The notes under the pieces were generated by a model that worked only from the letters and a program-made list of their open reading frames with translations, was not told the origin of the DNA and searched no databases. Below are positions 13,864 to 25,464 of a stretch of DNA of 64,000 bases, in pieces (within the stretch, counting starts at the first letter, position 1; each line of letters starts with the position of its first letter). The translations under genes were made by a program, and so were the position numbers. This stretch comes from Rhopalosiphum padi. Its lineage: Eukaryota; Arthropoda; Insecta; Hemiptera; Aphididae. The DNA lies in NCBI RefSeq assembly GCF_020882245.1, contig NC_083600.1, positions 24,614,001 to 24,678,000 on the forward strand, written 5' to 3'.

Positions 13864-16109
13864 ATGGCAAACGATACGGAAATTCTTCACTATTTATGGA
13901 ATGGGAAGTTACCTGTATGTTTTCAATTGGATGAACAAGAAATTCATGGTATACAGAATCCAGAGCCGTTTTACTTGATGGTACCCAGAATGAGTTACTT
14001 TCCGTTGGTCTGTGACAAAGTAAGTTTTTGAAAAATATCAATATGATTTGATTTATATGTACCAATTGAATGCTATTGTTATGGACCATGGTAGTCATTC
14101 AATGGTAGGTGTGTGTATTTTTTTATGACCATGGACGTATTATAGTTTGAAAATCAATAAAGCAATATACTTGGTTATATTGGTTACGGAGATTATCCTG
14201 AAAAAAATATTATTTTTAATTTCTCCCAGAAGTTTTAAACCATATTTTATACCAATTTTTGACTTTTTATTATTATTATTATTGTAAGTACATTCAAAGT
14301 CTGTATAAATATAAATTTACTCGGTCTGCAAGAGCTTAATATTTTAATTCAGGATAGCAAGAAAAATAGAACCTTATCCTATTAATCTATCTTGAATTGA
14401 GACAATAATTTAGAAGATTTTTCATTTAAAAACAAAGCTGGTTCTATTTACATGGAGCTAGAAATATTAGCTTTACACCATTATACTATCATAATATCAT
14501 TAAATAATAGCCTTGTGTAACAGACATTATACAAACAAACTATTAGCTAGTATAATAAAAGTAATTTATTGAAATCTAAATTATATTTCCTAAGGTAAAA
14601 AAACATTTTGTGAAGCATGTGGATCCTGAAAAACAAGAAATGGAAATGTGGTTAGAATTTAAAAATATTCCATTAAAATGGTAAGTTATTGTATTAATAC
14701 TAATTTAAATAGAGAAATTTCAATTTGCTTGTATATTATGATTATGTTTTACTATCATCAAGATTCAAAAAAATGTCATAACTTTGAAGTAAATATATAT
14801 CTTCAACTGTTATTATCTAGTTACAGAGTTAGAGCAACTAGGTGTTGTGCCCACCTTACCCTAAAACCAGCTAACCCATTGGAATTAATTAACTATAATT
14901 TTTTTTATAAACAATATAACTGCTGCAAAATATATTAACTTATGAGTCATGGTTCATATTTTTATGAACCAAATCATTTTTAACAATTAAAATGTTTATA
15001 TTTTACACTGTTACATAGCATTATGCATGGGTCGTTTAAATTAATACATTATAGTTGGATTAGAGGTGATTGAATAGTTGAATGACAACATAAATTATTA
15101 AGACCATCAACAATTAACAATTGTTTTATTTAAAACTATCTTATTTCATATAAATCTTTTTCTCATTTCAGCAATGTTACTGATTAAATGCAAATAATAT
15201 TTTTATTTTGTACAGTTTTATTATATTTATTATTTACAATATGACAACTATAATTTTATATTAGAAGTTAATATTTTATAACATTTAGTTTATAATTAAA
15301 TAATAAATATTGAAATCAATAAAGAATATATTGTAATAGTTAAAATGTATATAGGAATAATCCTATTGGTGTTCTTTATGATCTCTTTACAATTGATGAT
15401 AAACAAGTTGATTTACCCTGGCAAATAACTGTTCACTTTGATAATTTTCCTGAAGATCAAATACTGCGATGCTCATGCCGGTAAAAAATTTACTACTGAT
15501 AAATGTATCCAAAAAATAAAAAAAATTTATAACTTTTTTTTTTAGTGAATCTGTAGAATCTAATTTTATGTCAGCAATGAAAGAAGCTGATATGCTAAAA
15601 CACAGAAGTCAAGTATTTTCAACTATGCAGCGACATCAACACAATCAATTATGGACTGGACTACTTAATGGTGAATAAATAGTTTTTTTTTTTTTTAATA
15701 TATTATATTTTGTAAAATAATACAAAACTATGTTTTAGATAAATTTGATCAGTTTTGGTCAGAGAATAAAAAACTAATGGAACCATCTGATGGCAGTTAT
15801 TTTAAACATATACCTGTACATTTTTATCGATCAGGATCATCAGTTATGACACAAACACTAGTTAAGCCAGTTTCAGAAGATGGAAACCATATGACTTTGG
15901 GAGAACTGATAAAACTTAATTATCCATCAGTAGATAACCGTAAGTTTGTCTATAACATTTTTAAGCTTGTTGTGGTATTAAAAATATATTATTTATTTTC
16001 AGCTAAAATTTTTACTCATGGCATATGCATACCTCATGAAACGCCAGTTCAATGGATGAGTGAACACATGAGTTACCTGGATAATTTTTTACATTTAGTC
16101 ATTATTTAA
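13864..16109 (+). CDS. Atg5: Autophagy protein 5 (Atg5), 6 exons, 266 aa
   Basis: Exons read 13864-14019, 14595-14680, 15355-15480, 15546-15670, 15739-15939 and 16003-16109, all with GT/AG boundaries and consistent phase. The protein starts MANDTEILHYLWNGKLPVCF and matches Atg5 along its whole length: the N-terminal ubiquitin-like part (LVCDKVKKHF, IPLKW, LPWQITVHF), the helical centre (FMSAMKEADMLKHRSQ) and the C-terminal ubiquitin-like part ending ETPVQWMSEHMSYLDNFLH. In this family Atg5 is joined to Atg12 by an isopeptide bond; the acceptor lysine is the one in MKEAD, here Lys135, and it is present. With Atg16 the conjugate promotes LC3/Atg8 lipidation on the phagophore. Length is close to the human 275 aa. 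The chosen ATG gives the expected N-terminus. A four-codon upstream ORF sits at 13836-13847. Surf6 converges on it from the right. Confidence 0.95.
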
Positions 16110-16117
16110 TAAATAAA
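16108..16117 (+). terminator. Atg5 poly(A) signals overlapping the stop codon
   Basis: AATAAA at 16108-16113 shares two bases with the Atg5 TAA stop (16107-16109), and a second AATAAA follows at 16112-16117. The first signals are therefore essentially at the stop, implying a very short 3' UTR if used. More distal A/T-rich sites exist before Surf6, so usage is inferred. Confidence 0.5.
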
Positions 16118-16259
16118 TATATATATAACAATTAATATATAAAATATGTAATATATTAATATACATATTAATGTGTTAAAAAAAAAACTTGTGAAATAAT
16201 ATTGATAATTCTATAATTTCTAATAAGATCACCAATTTTTTTACATACTTAAAACATTT

Positions 16260-16265
16260 TTTATT
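16260..16265 (-). terminator. Surf6 poly(A) signal overlapping the stop codon
   Basis: On the minus strand the Surf6 stop TAA (16266-16264) runs directly into AATAAA (16265-16260). This mirrors Atg5 on the other strand, so the two genes meet tail to tail with signals facing each other across about 150 bp. Actual cleavage sites cannot be seen. Confidence 0.45.
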
Positions 16266-17980
16266 AATTTATGCCAGGCACAAACCGGCCTTTTTTTATA
16301 GCCTTCTTTTTTATTTTTTCCTTTTTTTCTTGTTTCTTTTTCAATAAATTATTTGTACGTTTATCTTGTTTTTCTTTCTTGGTCTTTTCTAGAGTATTTT
16401 TTCTTTCTTCCCATTTTGTTTTACTAACCTTTTTTTGTCTATCTTTTCTAGCAATGGTTTTTTTTAACAATTCCACATTATCTTTAACTTTTACCCCTTC
16501 AGCTTTAGCCAAAACGTTATTCCAAGCATCACGTTGTTTTAATTCTTTAGCTTTATCACTTTCACCAGACTTTTCTAGTTCATTATACATTTGTTGCTTT
16601 GTTTTAATTTCATCTAAAGCCACTTTTGCATTTGTACTTGTTGGAGGTGGAGCGATTTCAGTTTGTTCTCCTAAGAAATTTATTCGATTGAATACTAATT
16701 TAGCCTTGCTATTAGTGCCATTTACTTTGGAAGATTTTTCATTCGGTTTTTCAACAGTGTCTTCAGATTTTTTTTCACCTTTAATTTTTTCGTGTATCTT
16801 TTTTTTTCTCTTAATTTTATTTTGAAGTTTGTTTTTAATAATTTTTCCTCGGTATGTATATTTCTTTTCTAAATAAAAATGAAAAAAAAGTATATATTTA
16901 GTTATGATAATATCTAAATGATATTTGATTAATAACACTATTAATTTGTAATATTATAAAATAATTGAATTTAACTAATTACAGTAGTAGTGTTAGTTAA
17001 AACTTTAGTTATTTTACTTGCCACTGGATATTACTAAATATCAATCATTATAAATATATGAACCTATAATATCCACAAGGTTAATTTGAGATATTACATG
17101 CTTTGGTGCTACTGCATATTTGAATCAGTATGCAATCATTACAAGTAACTAGAATAATGTTCACAAAGAGGTGTCCTCTTTTTTATTGATGAAAAAGCAA
17201 GTTTTATAGTTTGGATCGAACATTTTAACGGCTAGTGGTCAGGAAATAGCACACAAATGGTACTGTACTAACTTACATTTTAAATCAAAATAATAGTTTA
17301 TTAGAATATAAAGATATATTTTTTGAAAAAAATAAATGGCATAAAAAATTAATCTAATCTAATAAATTAGTTCTAAGGCTAAAAATAATATTTCTTACCT
17401 CTTATCGCAGCAAGTCTTGTATGCAGTTCGTCTAAGCTTTGGGCTCTATTTATTTCGTCACTAGCGAGTATTGGCTCTAAAAAAAATCAAACTGTCAAAA
17501 ACATAGTTAAAATATACAACAAAAAAAACTGATTACAGCTTACTTCTGATTTTTTTATCACTATCACTTTCTTCTGAATCTAAAAAAGTATACAAAGAAA
17601 TAAATTAAACGTTATAAATGATTTACAAAAGAGACATTCAAGTTTAAGATAGATGATATTTTTTTGATTGATTTAAATAGTTCATATTGTGTATAAATAA
17701 ACAAAAAATATAAATTTTAATTATGTAAACAACTCGACATAAAAAGTGAATTTAACTAGTTACTAATATCATTCGATAGTTGAAACTAATAAGTTTTTTT
17801 ATAATTATTTTGTATGAAGTACAGTAATATTTTTCTGGCATGAAAATGCACATGTTTATACAATAATTTACCTGAGTCTTCTACACGCTCCGGTAATTTC
17901 ACTTGATTTAGAATGGCACTGACGAAATCAAATTCTTTATTGAAGAGGTTCTTCACGTTGTCTGGGTTTAACGACAACAT
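16264..17980 (-). CDS. Surf6: Surfeit locus protein 6 homolog (SURF6), 4 exons, 275 aa
   Basis: Minus-strand exons are 17980-17872, 17579-17544, 17476-17399 and 16868-16264, in frame through every junction. The N-terminus (MLSLNPDNVKNLFNKEF) is followed by short acidic and DELHTRLAAIRG stretches, then a lysine/glutamate-rich C-terminal half that is the SURF6 domain: LVFNRINFLGEQ (about 132-143), RDAWNNVLAKAEGVKVKDN (about 187-205), RKDRQKKVSKTKWEERK and the terminal KKGRFVPGIN. SURF6 proteins are nucleolar nucleic-acid-binding factors in ribosome biogenesis, and the high Lys content fits. It is shorter than human SURF6 (361 aa), mainly in the N-terminal half. A longer first reading of the last exon extending to 16938 is intron read-through. 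The gene is convergent with Atg5. Confidence 0.9.
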
Positions 17981-20523
17981 TTTTAGTTTTTTATTTATGT
18001 CTTAAGTAATAAATTTTAATTCAGTTGTCAGTAATTGTTAAATTTTATTATTTCAAAAGAATAACACATTTTTCAATGGACTGCATTCTATTATCATTTA
18101 TTTTTATCACCATTGTCGACAACGTTAATTTTTGAAGTATATAATAAAATACCATTTTTTACGTAGTAAATAGACACACTGTTTGTTTTACCAACTCACG
18201 CGGCTGTAACATAATATTCCATTTCTAACAATAATATTTAATTTTATTATTAAGGAATATGGATCGCTTTTCTTTTACGACGGAACGTTCGGGTCTCTTA
18301 AGTCTCTTTAACTCAGTTACCAATATAACATTTTAGATTCCGAGGCGGCTATGAATGTATTGTTTTTACAATGATGTAATTGGTGTATATGGTCACGATA
18401 AGTAGTCGATAAAACTTATATTTAGATGGAGGTTTAAGGTTTTGGATATCAAATTGAATCTATTTCAAATCTAGTTTGTAGTTTAGAGGGGTAAAATTTC
18501 TAGTAATTGGTTTTTATATCGTAATAACAAAATAATTAAGGAATAACTGAAATTTTTACGAATATACAATTTTCGACAAAATTAATTTGTTTTATTTTGG
18601 TGGAACTCGAAAACGAATAATCTTAGGAACTTAAAAATGTATTAAAAAAATATAAAAATAAACACTGTAGAAAGTACACGCAAACAATTTTTTTAGATTT
18701 TCCTTGTTTGATGTAGGTATATTAGTTATCAGAAAAAAAAACAATAGCAAATCCAGACAAAATTTATTTTACACACAAAACCACAAACATTTTAATTTTT
18801 TTGATAGAGTAAATTGTTATTTACAAAACAATAATTTAATCTAGGTAAATTAGAGGACAAAAAGAAAATCAGTCATATATTAATAAATACATGTTAAATA
18901 TAAGGAAAACCTTGAAATTACTCTGACTCACAGCCTTTGTTTTTTTTTTTAATGTACATTAATAAAAATATGTAATAAGTTCAATAATTGTAATTGTATC
19001 TTATACTAATTTAGTATAACACCTTAATATTTAGCTTGCCACAGGCATAGATAATTTATCATAATGACACAATATTAATAACAATTGTTAATGCAGCACA
19101 AATAAATACCAATTCTACAAATTTTAGTATCATAATTAAAATAAACTAGATGATAATGAACTAAAGCAATCGAGATTCAATAGTTAAATATGCAATTTAA
19201 GTAGCTATGGTAAATTTAATCCAACTATGAAAAAACGTGCATGAAATGATGGCTCAAAATGTAAACATACTACTAAAATCAATATTGGTATAAATTGAAT
19301 TTGACATTAAATCCTATGATTGAGATTAGTTACATTTATAAAAACAATAATAAATTAATATAAATAATAATCATGTATAAAAAAAAAAAACATAAATATT
19401 ACACAATGTTTAATAATTAAGTGTTGAATTTTCAAGTAAAAATAAAAACGTTTAAATAATCAGAAACTTACTACTTTTTCATATAATATTTAATTTTTAA
19501 GAAGTAAAATCAACATAATATATAGTTTAGATTACGAGTAAACATATCAATGTACTTAATACATGACTTACACTTAGAGTGTATAATTAAATGCTAATAG
19601 ATAATGAGTAACAATAGTAAACAATATAAAAACCTTACAGATTTCATTTATTAATATTTAATGACTAGCAGAAATTCAATAAGCCTTCTTGTGATTGTAC
19701 TTTACAATTTATATATAGGTTTTTAAATTTTAATAATTTATGTTTTTTCTAACTTAATGACACAATACTGACCAATAAAACAAATCAACTTTTATAACAA
19801 AGTGTTAGGAATAATGCATAGTATATTCCGTATTCAAAAAGTATCGAATAACAAGTGTAAAGGTTGATCAGCTATACTCTAATACACATCATACAGAATT
19901 TATGTCAGATATTATATTGCACGCACCAATTCCCTAATATTAAATAATGATTAAAAATATTCACTTAATTGATTTAATAAATAGGCTTTGGTAAACAGAC
20001 TACAGGAAAACAGTACTGAACTAAGTTATAACTATTAATAATATTTAAATTATAGCACATTTCAAGTCTTATGGGTAAAATATTAGCTGCAATTTTTCAA
20101 AATTATAGACATTTAACATCAATAACATTAAATAATATTTTAAATATTAAAATATTATTATAAAGAGAATTAATATACAATAAAGAACAATAAATGATGA
20201 TCAGTCTGAAAATATCAAGCATTATCATCACAATAAATTAAGTTAAAATAATTGTTTTAATTATGTTAAAACATTAAGAACTTTGATGAAAACTTATAAA
20301 ATACAACGGTTTTTGTTAGATTTTCACCAATGGCCAAATTATTTTTCATACTGTAAATAATTACTGCATAAAATTTATATTATTCTAAATTATTTTAACC
20401 ATCATTAATACTGTAATAAATTAATACCATTCAACAAAATATAACTACAATATTTTACAGATAAATGTAAAATATTATAAAAATGCCAATTAATATGTTA
20501 AAATAAATAATACATTTTGTACT
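17981..20523. other. Noncoding stretch between Surf6 and the C1orf21-like gene
   Basis: The part next to 17981 should contain the Surf6 promoter. The rest, especially 18.9-20.5 kb, is very AT-rich and may be the long 3' UTR of the C1orf21-like gene, since several minus-strand AATAAA words occur. No coding sequence was found. Confidence 0.5.
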
Positions 20524-21992
20524 TCATATGAGTTCAGTATGGAAAGCACCTTGTTCTTGGTCAAATTGAACAACCGAATGGGAAACTCGAAAATGTGGCT
20601 GTCGTGGGTTGCGTAAAAAACGGGATCTAGAGTTTGAGCAAGGTTTTGGTGAATTGCGTATTCGTGCTCGTTCCCATTCCATTAATAATGCATGTGTACG
20701 ATGAATTTTTTCCAAACGTTGTTCTTCAATAGTTTGCGTATAATCTGCGCCCTAGGGTATAAATTAAATTGTATTAATTGAAAATAATAACAATTATTAT
20801 TTTTTTTTCAAAATGAGAGTATAGTAGATTGATTATCACTTACCATTTCTATTTTTTCATCTAACATTCTAAAGAAATTGAGTTGACTAGAAGATAATTG
20901 TCTATACATAGAATTATGTATAAGTACTCTATAATAGTTAATGATGAATAAAGAAATAGTTGCTTACGGATTGACAAATAACGAAGTGGAAGACTGTGGA
21001 CCTGACATACGTTGATGTAGTGGACTTGAATCATCCATTTCAGACATGTCACATAAATTGTTTACAGACGGTGTACTTGTCAGCTGTATTTGTTCTTCAA
21101 CATGATTTTCATAAGCACTGCCCTCACTTTTTTCATCATCTAAAAAACAAATAATTATTAGTAAAAAATTTTAATTGTATTTATTGTAAATAAATTTGAA
21201 AATTGATTAAAATAAATTATTTTGATACAAATTATATTATAAGAATTCTTCAATTTTTAAAAGTATTTATTTTATAGAACTATACTTTTGAATATCATAA
21301 TATTTTATTATATACTAGGGATAATAATGTCATTTTATCTGAAAAAATAATATAGTGAAACTACTGTATCTCTAATATACTGTATTGTTCGAAAAAAATC
21401 ATCTATTACAAAAATATTTTATGAATCTAAAGTAAATAATTTTATCGATACAGTTTAATGTGCCTATATTGATAAATATTTAAGAGCTGACCAGAGATAA
21501 CATAGCACATACCATTATACCAATCCTTTTACAAAATAATTTAAACTCTTGGACATTCAATGCTGTATTTTATTTCAATGTTTAAATTAAATTAAAGTAG
21601 ACTCAATAATATCAATTGATATTGCATAGGGTACCTTAAACATATTATGTATGACACATTAACATCCTTTCATAAAATCTATAATTATATTTATCTGGAC
21701 AGTATAATACATGTTTATATAGACTGATTAAATAGATATATTCCTAAACTTATATGATTATTTACATGTACATAATATTAAATATATATTAAAATAAAAC
21801 ATCTAAAAGTTTTGAGAATTTAAATTGAATACTATCCTAATAAAAATATAATAATTAAGTAGTTTAAGGACTGTGAAAAGTGAAATTATAATGTAAATAA
21901 TAGTATACATTACCAGATTCTTTGTGCTTGTTTTTTTTCTTCTTGGTCTTTCTGGAATATGAGATTCCGAAATGACTAGGACCACAGCCCAT
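20524..21992 (-). CDS. C1orf21: C1orf21-family protein, putative acylated membrane-anchored, 4 exons, 173 aa
   Basis: Minus-strand exons are 21992-21914, 21139-20968, 20886-20844 and 20751-20524; phases fit throughout. The protein begins MGCGPSHFGISYSRK, followed by a basic run (KTKKKKNKHK). That is the pattern of N-myristoylation on Gly2 plus palmitoylation on Cys3, with basic residues favouring the inner plasma membrane. A Ser/Glu-rich stretch leads to QLNFFRMLDEKIEMGADY (about residues 85-102), which matches the conserved end of vertebrate C1orf21 (FFRMLDEKIEKG). Residues 99-173 (LMEWERARIRNSP, RQPHFRVSHSVVQFDQEQG) extend beyond the vertebrate protein, which stops soon after the motif. Function is not established for this family. 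A 121-codon frame over exon 1 that looks like a membrane protein does not splice into the downstream exons. Confidence 0.8.
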
Positions 21993-22673
21993 ATTATTAA
22001 AACAAACAGCAAAATCGTATCCCCCGCTTCACGGTCTAAACTGGTTAGTTTTACCGTCCAACGAAGGCATATTATGTAACTGTTTGTTAAAAATATGGCT
22101 AGATAATAGATAAAAAAGCATTCTGCCGGTTGTGACGAACACGAAGTAGCTACAGTCACTACATTCACATTTGAAGTTTGTTAAAAACTATAATTATAAT
22201 ACATTATGAATGGTTAGTGGCGGAGGTGTCTTAATACAATTTTAGCATTTTTTTTATTTTACAAATAAGATGTTCGAAGACTCAAATAGGATACTTTGAT
22301 CGGGAAATTAAGGAACAATATGACAAGAATACAATGAGTAAATAATAATAGTTATTAAATATTATTTAATTTAATATTTATGTTTTATATTCGCTAAACA
22401 TTAGTAATATTATATTCAATTATTAAAATTTTAATATCTCAAATCTCAATCGTGTTGTGGTGATTGTATTGATAATTTGATTTTGATAGTAAAAACTAAA
22501 AATATGGAAAAAGAAAAACAATATTAATCAACAAAGTATTATTATCGTAAACGGTCACACTGTGTAAGTCACAAGTGAGTTTTCAACTTTCAAAAGACTA
22601 CACCATTGTACTTGTACATAAATACATAATACAAATACATTAATCGTTATTCGTTATTACTTTATTAGGCCTT

Positions 22674-23133
22674 ATAAAGACCTGAAAGGACTGAATCGGG
22701 CCTTAAAAAAATAATAAAAGGGTTTGGTCAGGGTTTTTTTTGGTAGAACTTTTCGGGCCGTGCCAGGTTGTGCTTTTTTTGTAGAACTTTTTGGCCGGGT
22801 CGAGCCGGACTTAACCAAAGTTGGATTAAGCTTTTTAAGGATTTAAGGATTTTTACATCTCGCCTAGGTATTTTTTGTATGATAAATAATCGTTATTTAA
22901 AATAAAAATGATAAGTTTACAGTTTGACATTGGAATCACGAATAACAAATATTGGAATATTATGTAATTCGTGGAACGCAGTAATAAGGGGTATAATAAA
23001 GTTATTTATAAAAAATATCCTTGGACCGGACCGGGCTCTTTAACAGCATAGCATGATTTGAACAGGCAGGGCTTTGATAAAAAAAAATTGTTGAACCGGA
23101 CTGGGCCATAAATTTATGGCCTTTGCAGGTCTA
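22674..23133. repeat. Degraded inverted-repeat element (GGGCC-rich)
   Basis: TATAAAGACCTGAAAGG on the left pairs with TATAGACCTGCAAAGGCC (reverse complement) on the right. The interior has repeated GGGCC, GGACCGGACCGGGC and similar words in otherwise AT-rich DNA. This resembles some hAT MITEs, but I could not find a clear target duplication. Confidence 0.45.
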
Positions 23134-23613
23134 TAATAGGTACATTGAATATTATGCATTTATTTTAAATTATGACTATAGGATACTGACTAGTTAGAAT
23201 ACAATCAAATCAATTTAGTCAATAACAATAAATATGCCTATTGTATAATATAAACATAAATAATAAATTTATATTTTTATATATATCTTTCATTTATAAC
23301 ATATATATATATAAAAGAGGTATATAGTTTTTGCAAAATCGAATAAATATCAAAACAAAAAATTGGGAAATAGTTTTTTTGTATTTTGTAGCGTATTTTA
23401 TAATTGTGTACCTGGGTCACTACAATAGAGGCGCATGTATGAAATCTGAAATTCTAAATTCAATGATAAATTATTGCATACCTACAAAAAATGATAAGAT
23501 TAGCTTACTAAGAATTAACCAATAATATTATTTTTATACATTTTAATACTTTTATTGTTTATTATAAAAAAAATAGTTAATATTTAATTTATTATACTAC
23601 AGAAAAATCTCAC

Positions 23614-23722
23614 CTATAAGCATTAACCTTCAAATAGCTGAAAACATTTCCATAAATGTTGATTGTCTTTTATCAATTTTTCAATACAAAATGATTTTTC
23701 AAATGTCAAATGTTCAGGATTC
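23614..23722 (-). other. Possible unassigned exon on the minus strand
   Basis: A 109-nt block is bounded by an acceptor (ttttgtag) and a consensus donor (gtgaga at 23613). After one base it reads an open, protein-like frame of about 32 codons (NPEHLTFEKSFCIEKL, then LWKCFQLFEG) ending in TAA at 23625-23623. It may be the last coding exon of an unrecognised gene, a 5' UTR exon of the C1orf21-like gene downstream, or chance. I do not recognise the peptide and found no partner exon. Confidence 0.3.
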
Positions 23723-24463
23723 CTACAAAATTAGAATTTCAAACACATAGAAGTGCGTCGGTACATATATATTTTCGTTATTTTAAAATTTTATATAACA
23801 ACTAATGAAGTATCTTTTATTAACTGTTTAAGTCTTATGATTGACTATACATTTTATTATTAACACAAATAAAAAAAAACTAGAATATTACAAAATCTTG
23901 TAAATTGATACCTAGTTGGTCTAAATATTTTGAAAATTTAATTGAGAATAGAAGGTAAATGACAATTTGAACAAAAGTAGAATATTTTAAGTATTTCAGT
24001 AAATATTTTTTAAATTACTACAAATTCATTATAAACCATATAATCCGTTATTTATCTTATCCTCTTTTGTATTAAACATAATGGTTATAAAAATTGAGTA
24101 TGAGATTATGAATACATTTTTTTTTTTTTAAATCTTGTTAGGAAAAACTATTTTTTTTTTCAGGAACATTGTATTAATAATACAAGCAATTTAACTAACA
24201 AACAAAATTGTTTACAAAAATTGAAAAAAAATATAATAGTTATAGATCTAAAATCTATAAATCGCAAAAAAAAGAAAATATTTTGAAAATTAAATCATCT
24301 CTAGAAAATGCTAGTAAAAACATTTGATGAAAATTTTCAAGTTCTGTAAATAATTTCTGTCAAAAGTTATATTTAAATAAATACTACAATTTAAAGATCC
24401 AATTTACTATCAGAAACTATCTTTTAGACTAGAAAAAAAGACATGTCATAGTAAAAATCAATA

Positions 24464-24640
24464 CAGTAGAATCCGCTTATTTGGGACACCACATAAAGGG
24501 GACAACCGCTTAATAGGGACAGATTGGCATAGTCCCAAACGAATGTATCGGTTTATTGGTTATTCGGTTAATCGGGACAGTCAGATAATGGGGACAAATA
24601 GGTCACCATCCAATGTGTCTCAATTAAGCGGATTCTACTG
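24464..24640. mobile_element. pogo/Tigger-like MITE, 177 bp
   Basis: TA target sites lie at 24462-24463 and 24641-24642. The inverted ends share CAGTAGAATCCGCTTA. Internal GGGACA boxes repeat several times. It is noncoding and lies between the Ro60 and C1orf21-like genes. Confidence 0.78.
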
Positions 24641-25464
24641 TACATTAATTTCTTTATTCAAAAAATAAAATAAAATATGGGAGTTAGGTTTAGTTTTTAA
24701 TTAACATTTTTTTTTAATTGAAACAATCATATTATATCTAATAATTATTAAATAAATAATAATTATCTTCAAACTGTCTCCAATTTAATAAAAATGACCA
24801 ACATTTTATTGAAAATATATTCTTGGTTTGGTAAATTTGATTTACATTTAATAGTAATCGTCATAATTATAAAATAATCACTTAAAAACTATACTTTCCT
24901 ACATAGAAATTAACTTAAGCCAAGAAATAATTTAATAGTTCTACAATAAAAAACAAATATTTTTTATAATTATATTGTTTATTTTTATCATAAGATTTTA
25001 TTTTTAGTACTTAAATTTAATTTAAAAAAACATTACAACTATCAGTATAATATATTTTTATTAATTATAGAATATAGTGATAATTAATATGATTAGAAAA
25101 TAATAATATAATATAATATAATTATTTATAGTAAATAGTTGATACTAATGTATAATATATTAATATTGTACTATTTTAATAAAATACATTATCTATTTAA
25201 ACAATGTTTATATAAATTCAAAGCTCTTGTTAGACATATTTAGAATATTCATTATTTTTTATTAGAAGTTAGAAAATATAGAACTATGTATTTAATCCAA
25301 TGTTTCTAGTACATAACTTAAATACTGTATAACAAGTAATAAATTATACAAAAAAAAAAAAAAATATATAAATATAAAATAGGTATAACAAGTTAATATA
25401 ATACCTACTAAATTTATCTCAATCTTAAAATAACTATGTATTTTAATTTTTAATAGTAGCAGTT

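Larger units (their letters stand above)
21993..25464. other. Intergenic region between the C1orf21-like gene and Ro60
   Basis: It holds the GGGCC-rich repeat, the Tigger-like MITE and the possible exon at 23614-23722. The open frame at 23331-23525 has no ATG-led or family support. The rest is AT-rich. Confidence 0.5.

Noticed and set aside
16271..16825. A 184-codon plus-strand frame rich in Phe and Ser
   Set aside because: It is the antisense shadow of the lysine-rich last Surf6 exon.
16869..16938. N-terminal extension of the last Surf6 exon
   Set aside because: A clear acceptor at 16870-16869 and matching upstream exons show this part is intron.
21803..22168. A 121-codon minus-strand frame with hydrophobic segments
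   Set aside because: It runs through the C1orf21-like exon 1 in another frame, and after splicing it meets a stop quickly. The MGC frame joins three further exons with a family motif.
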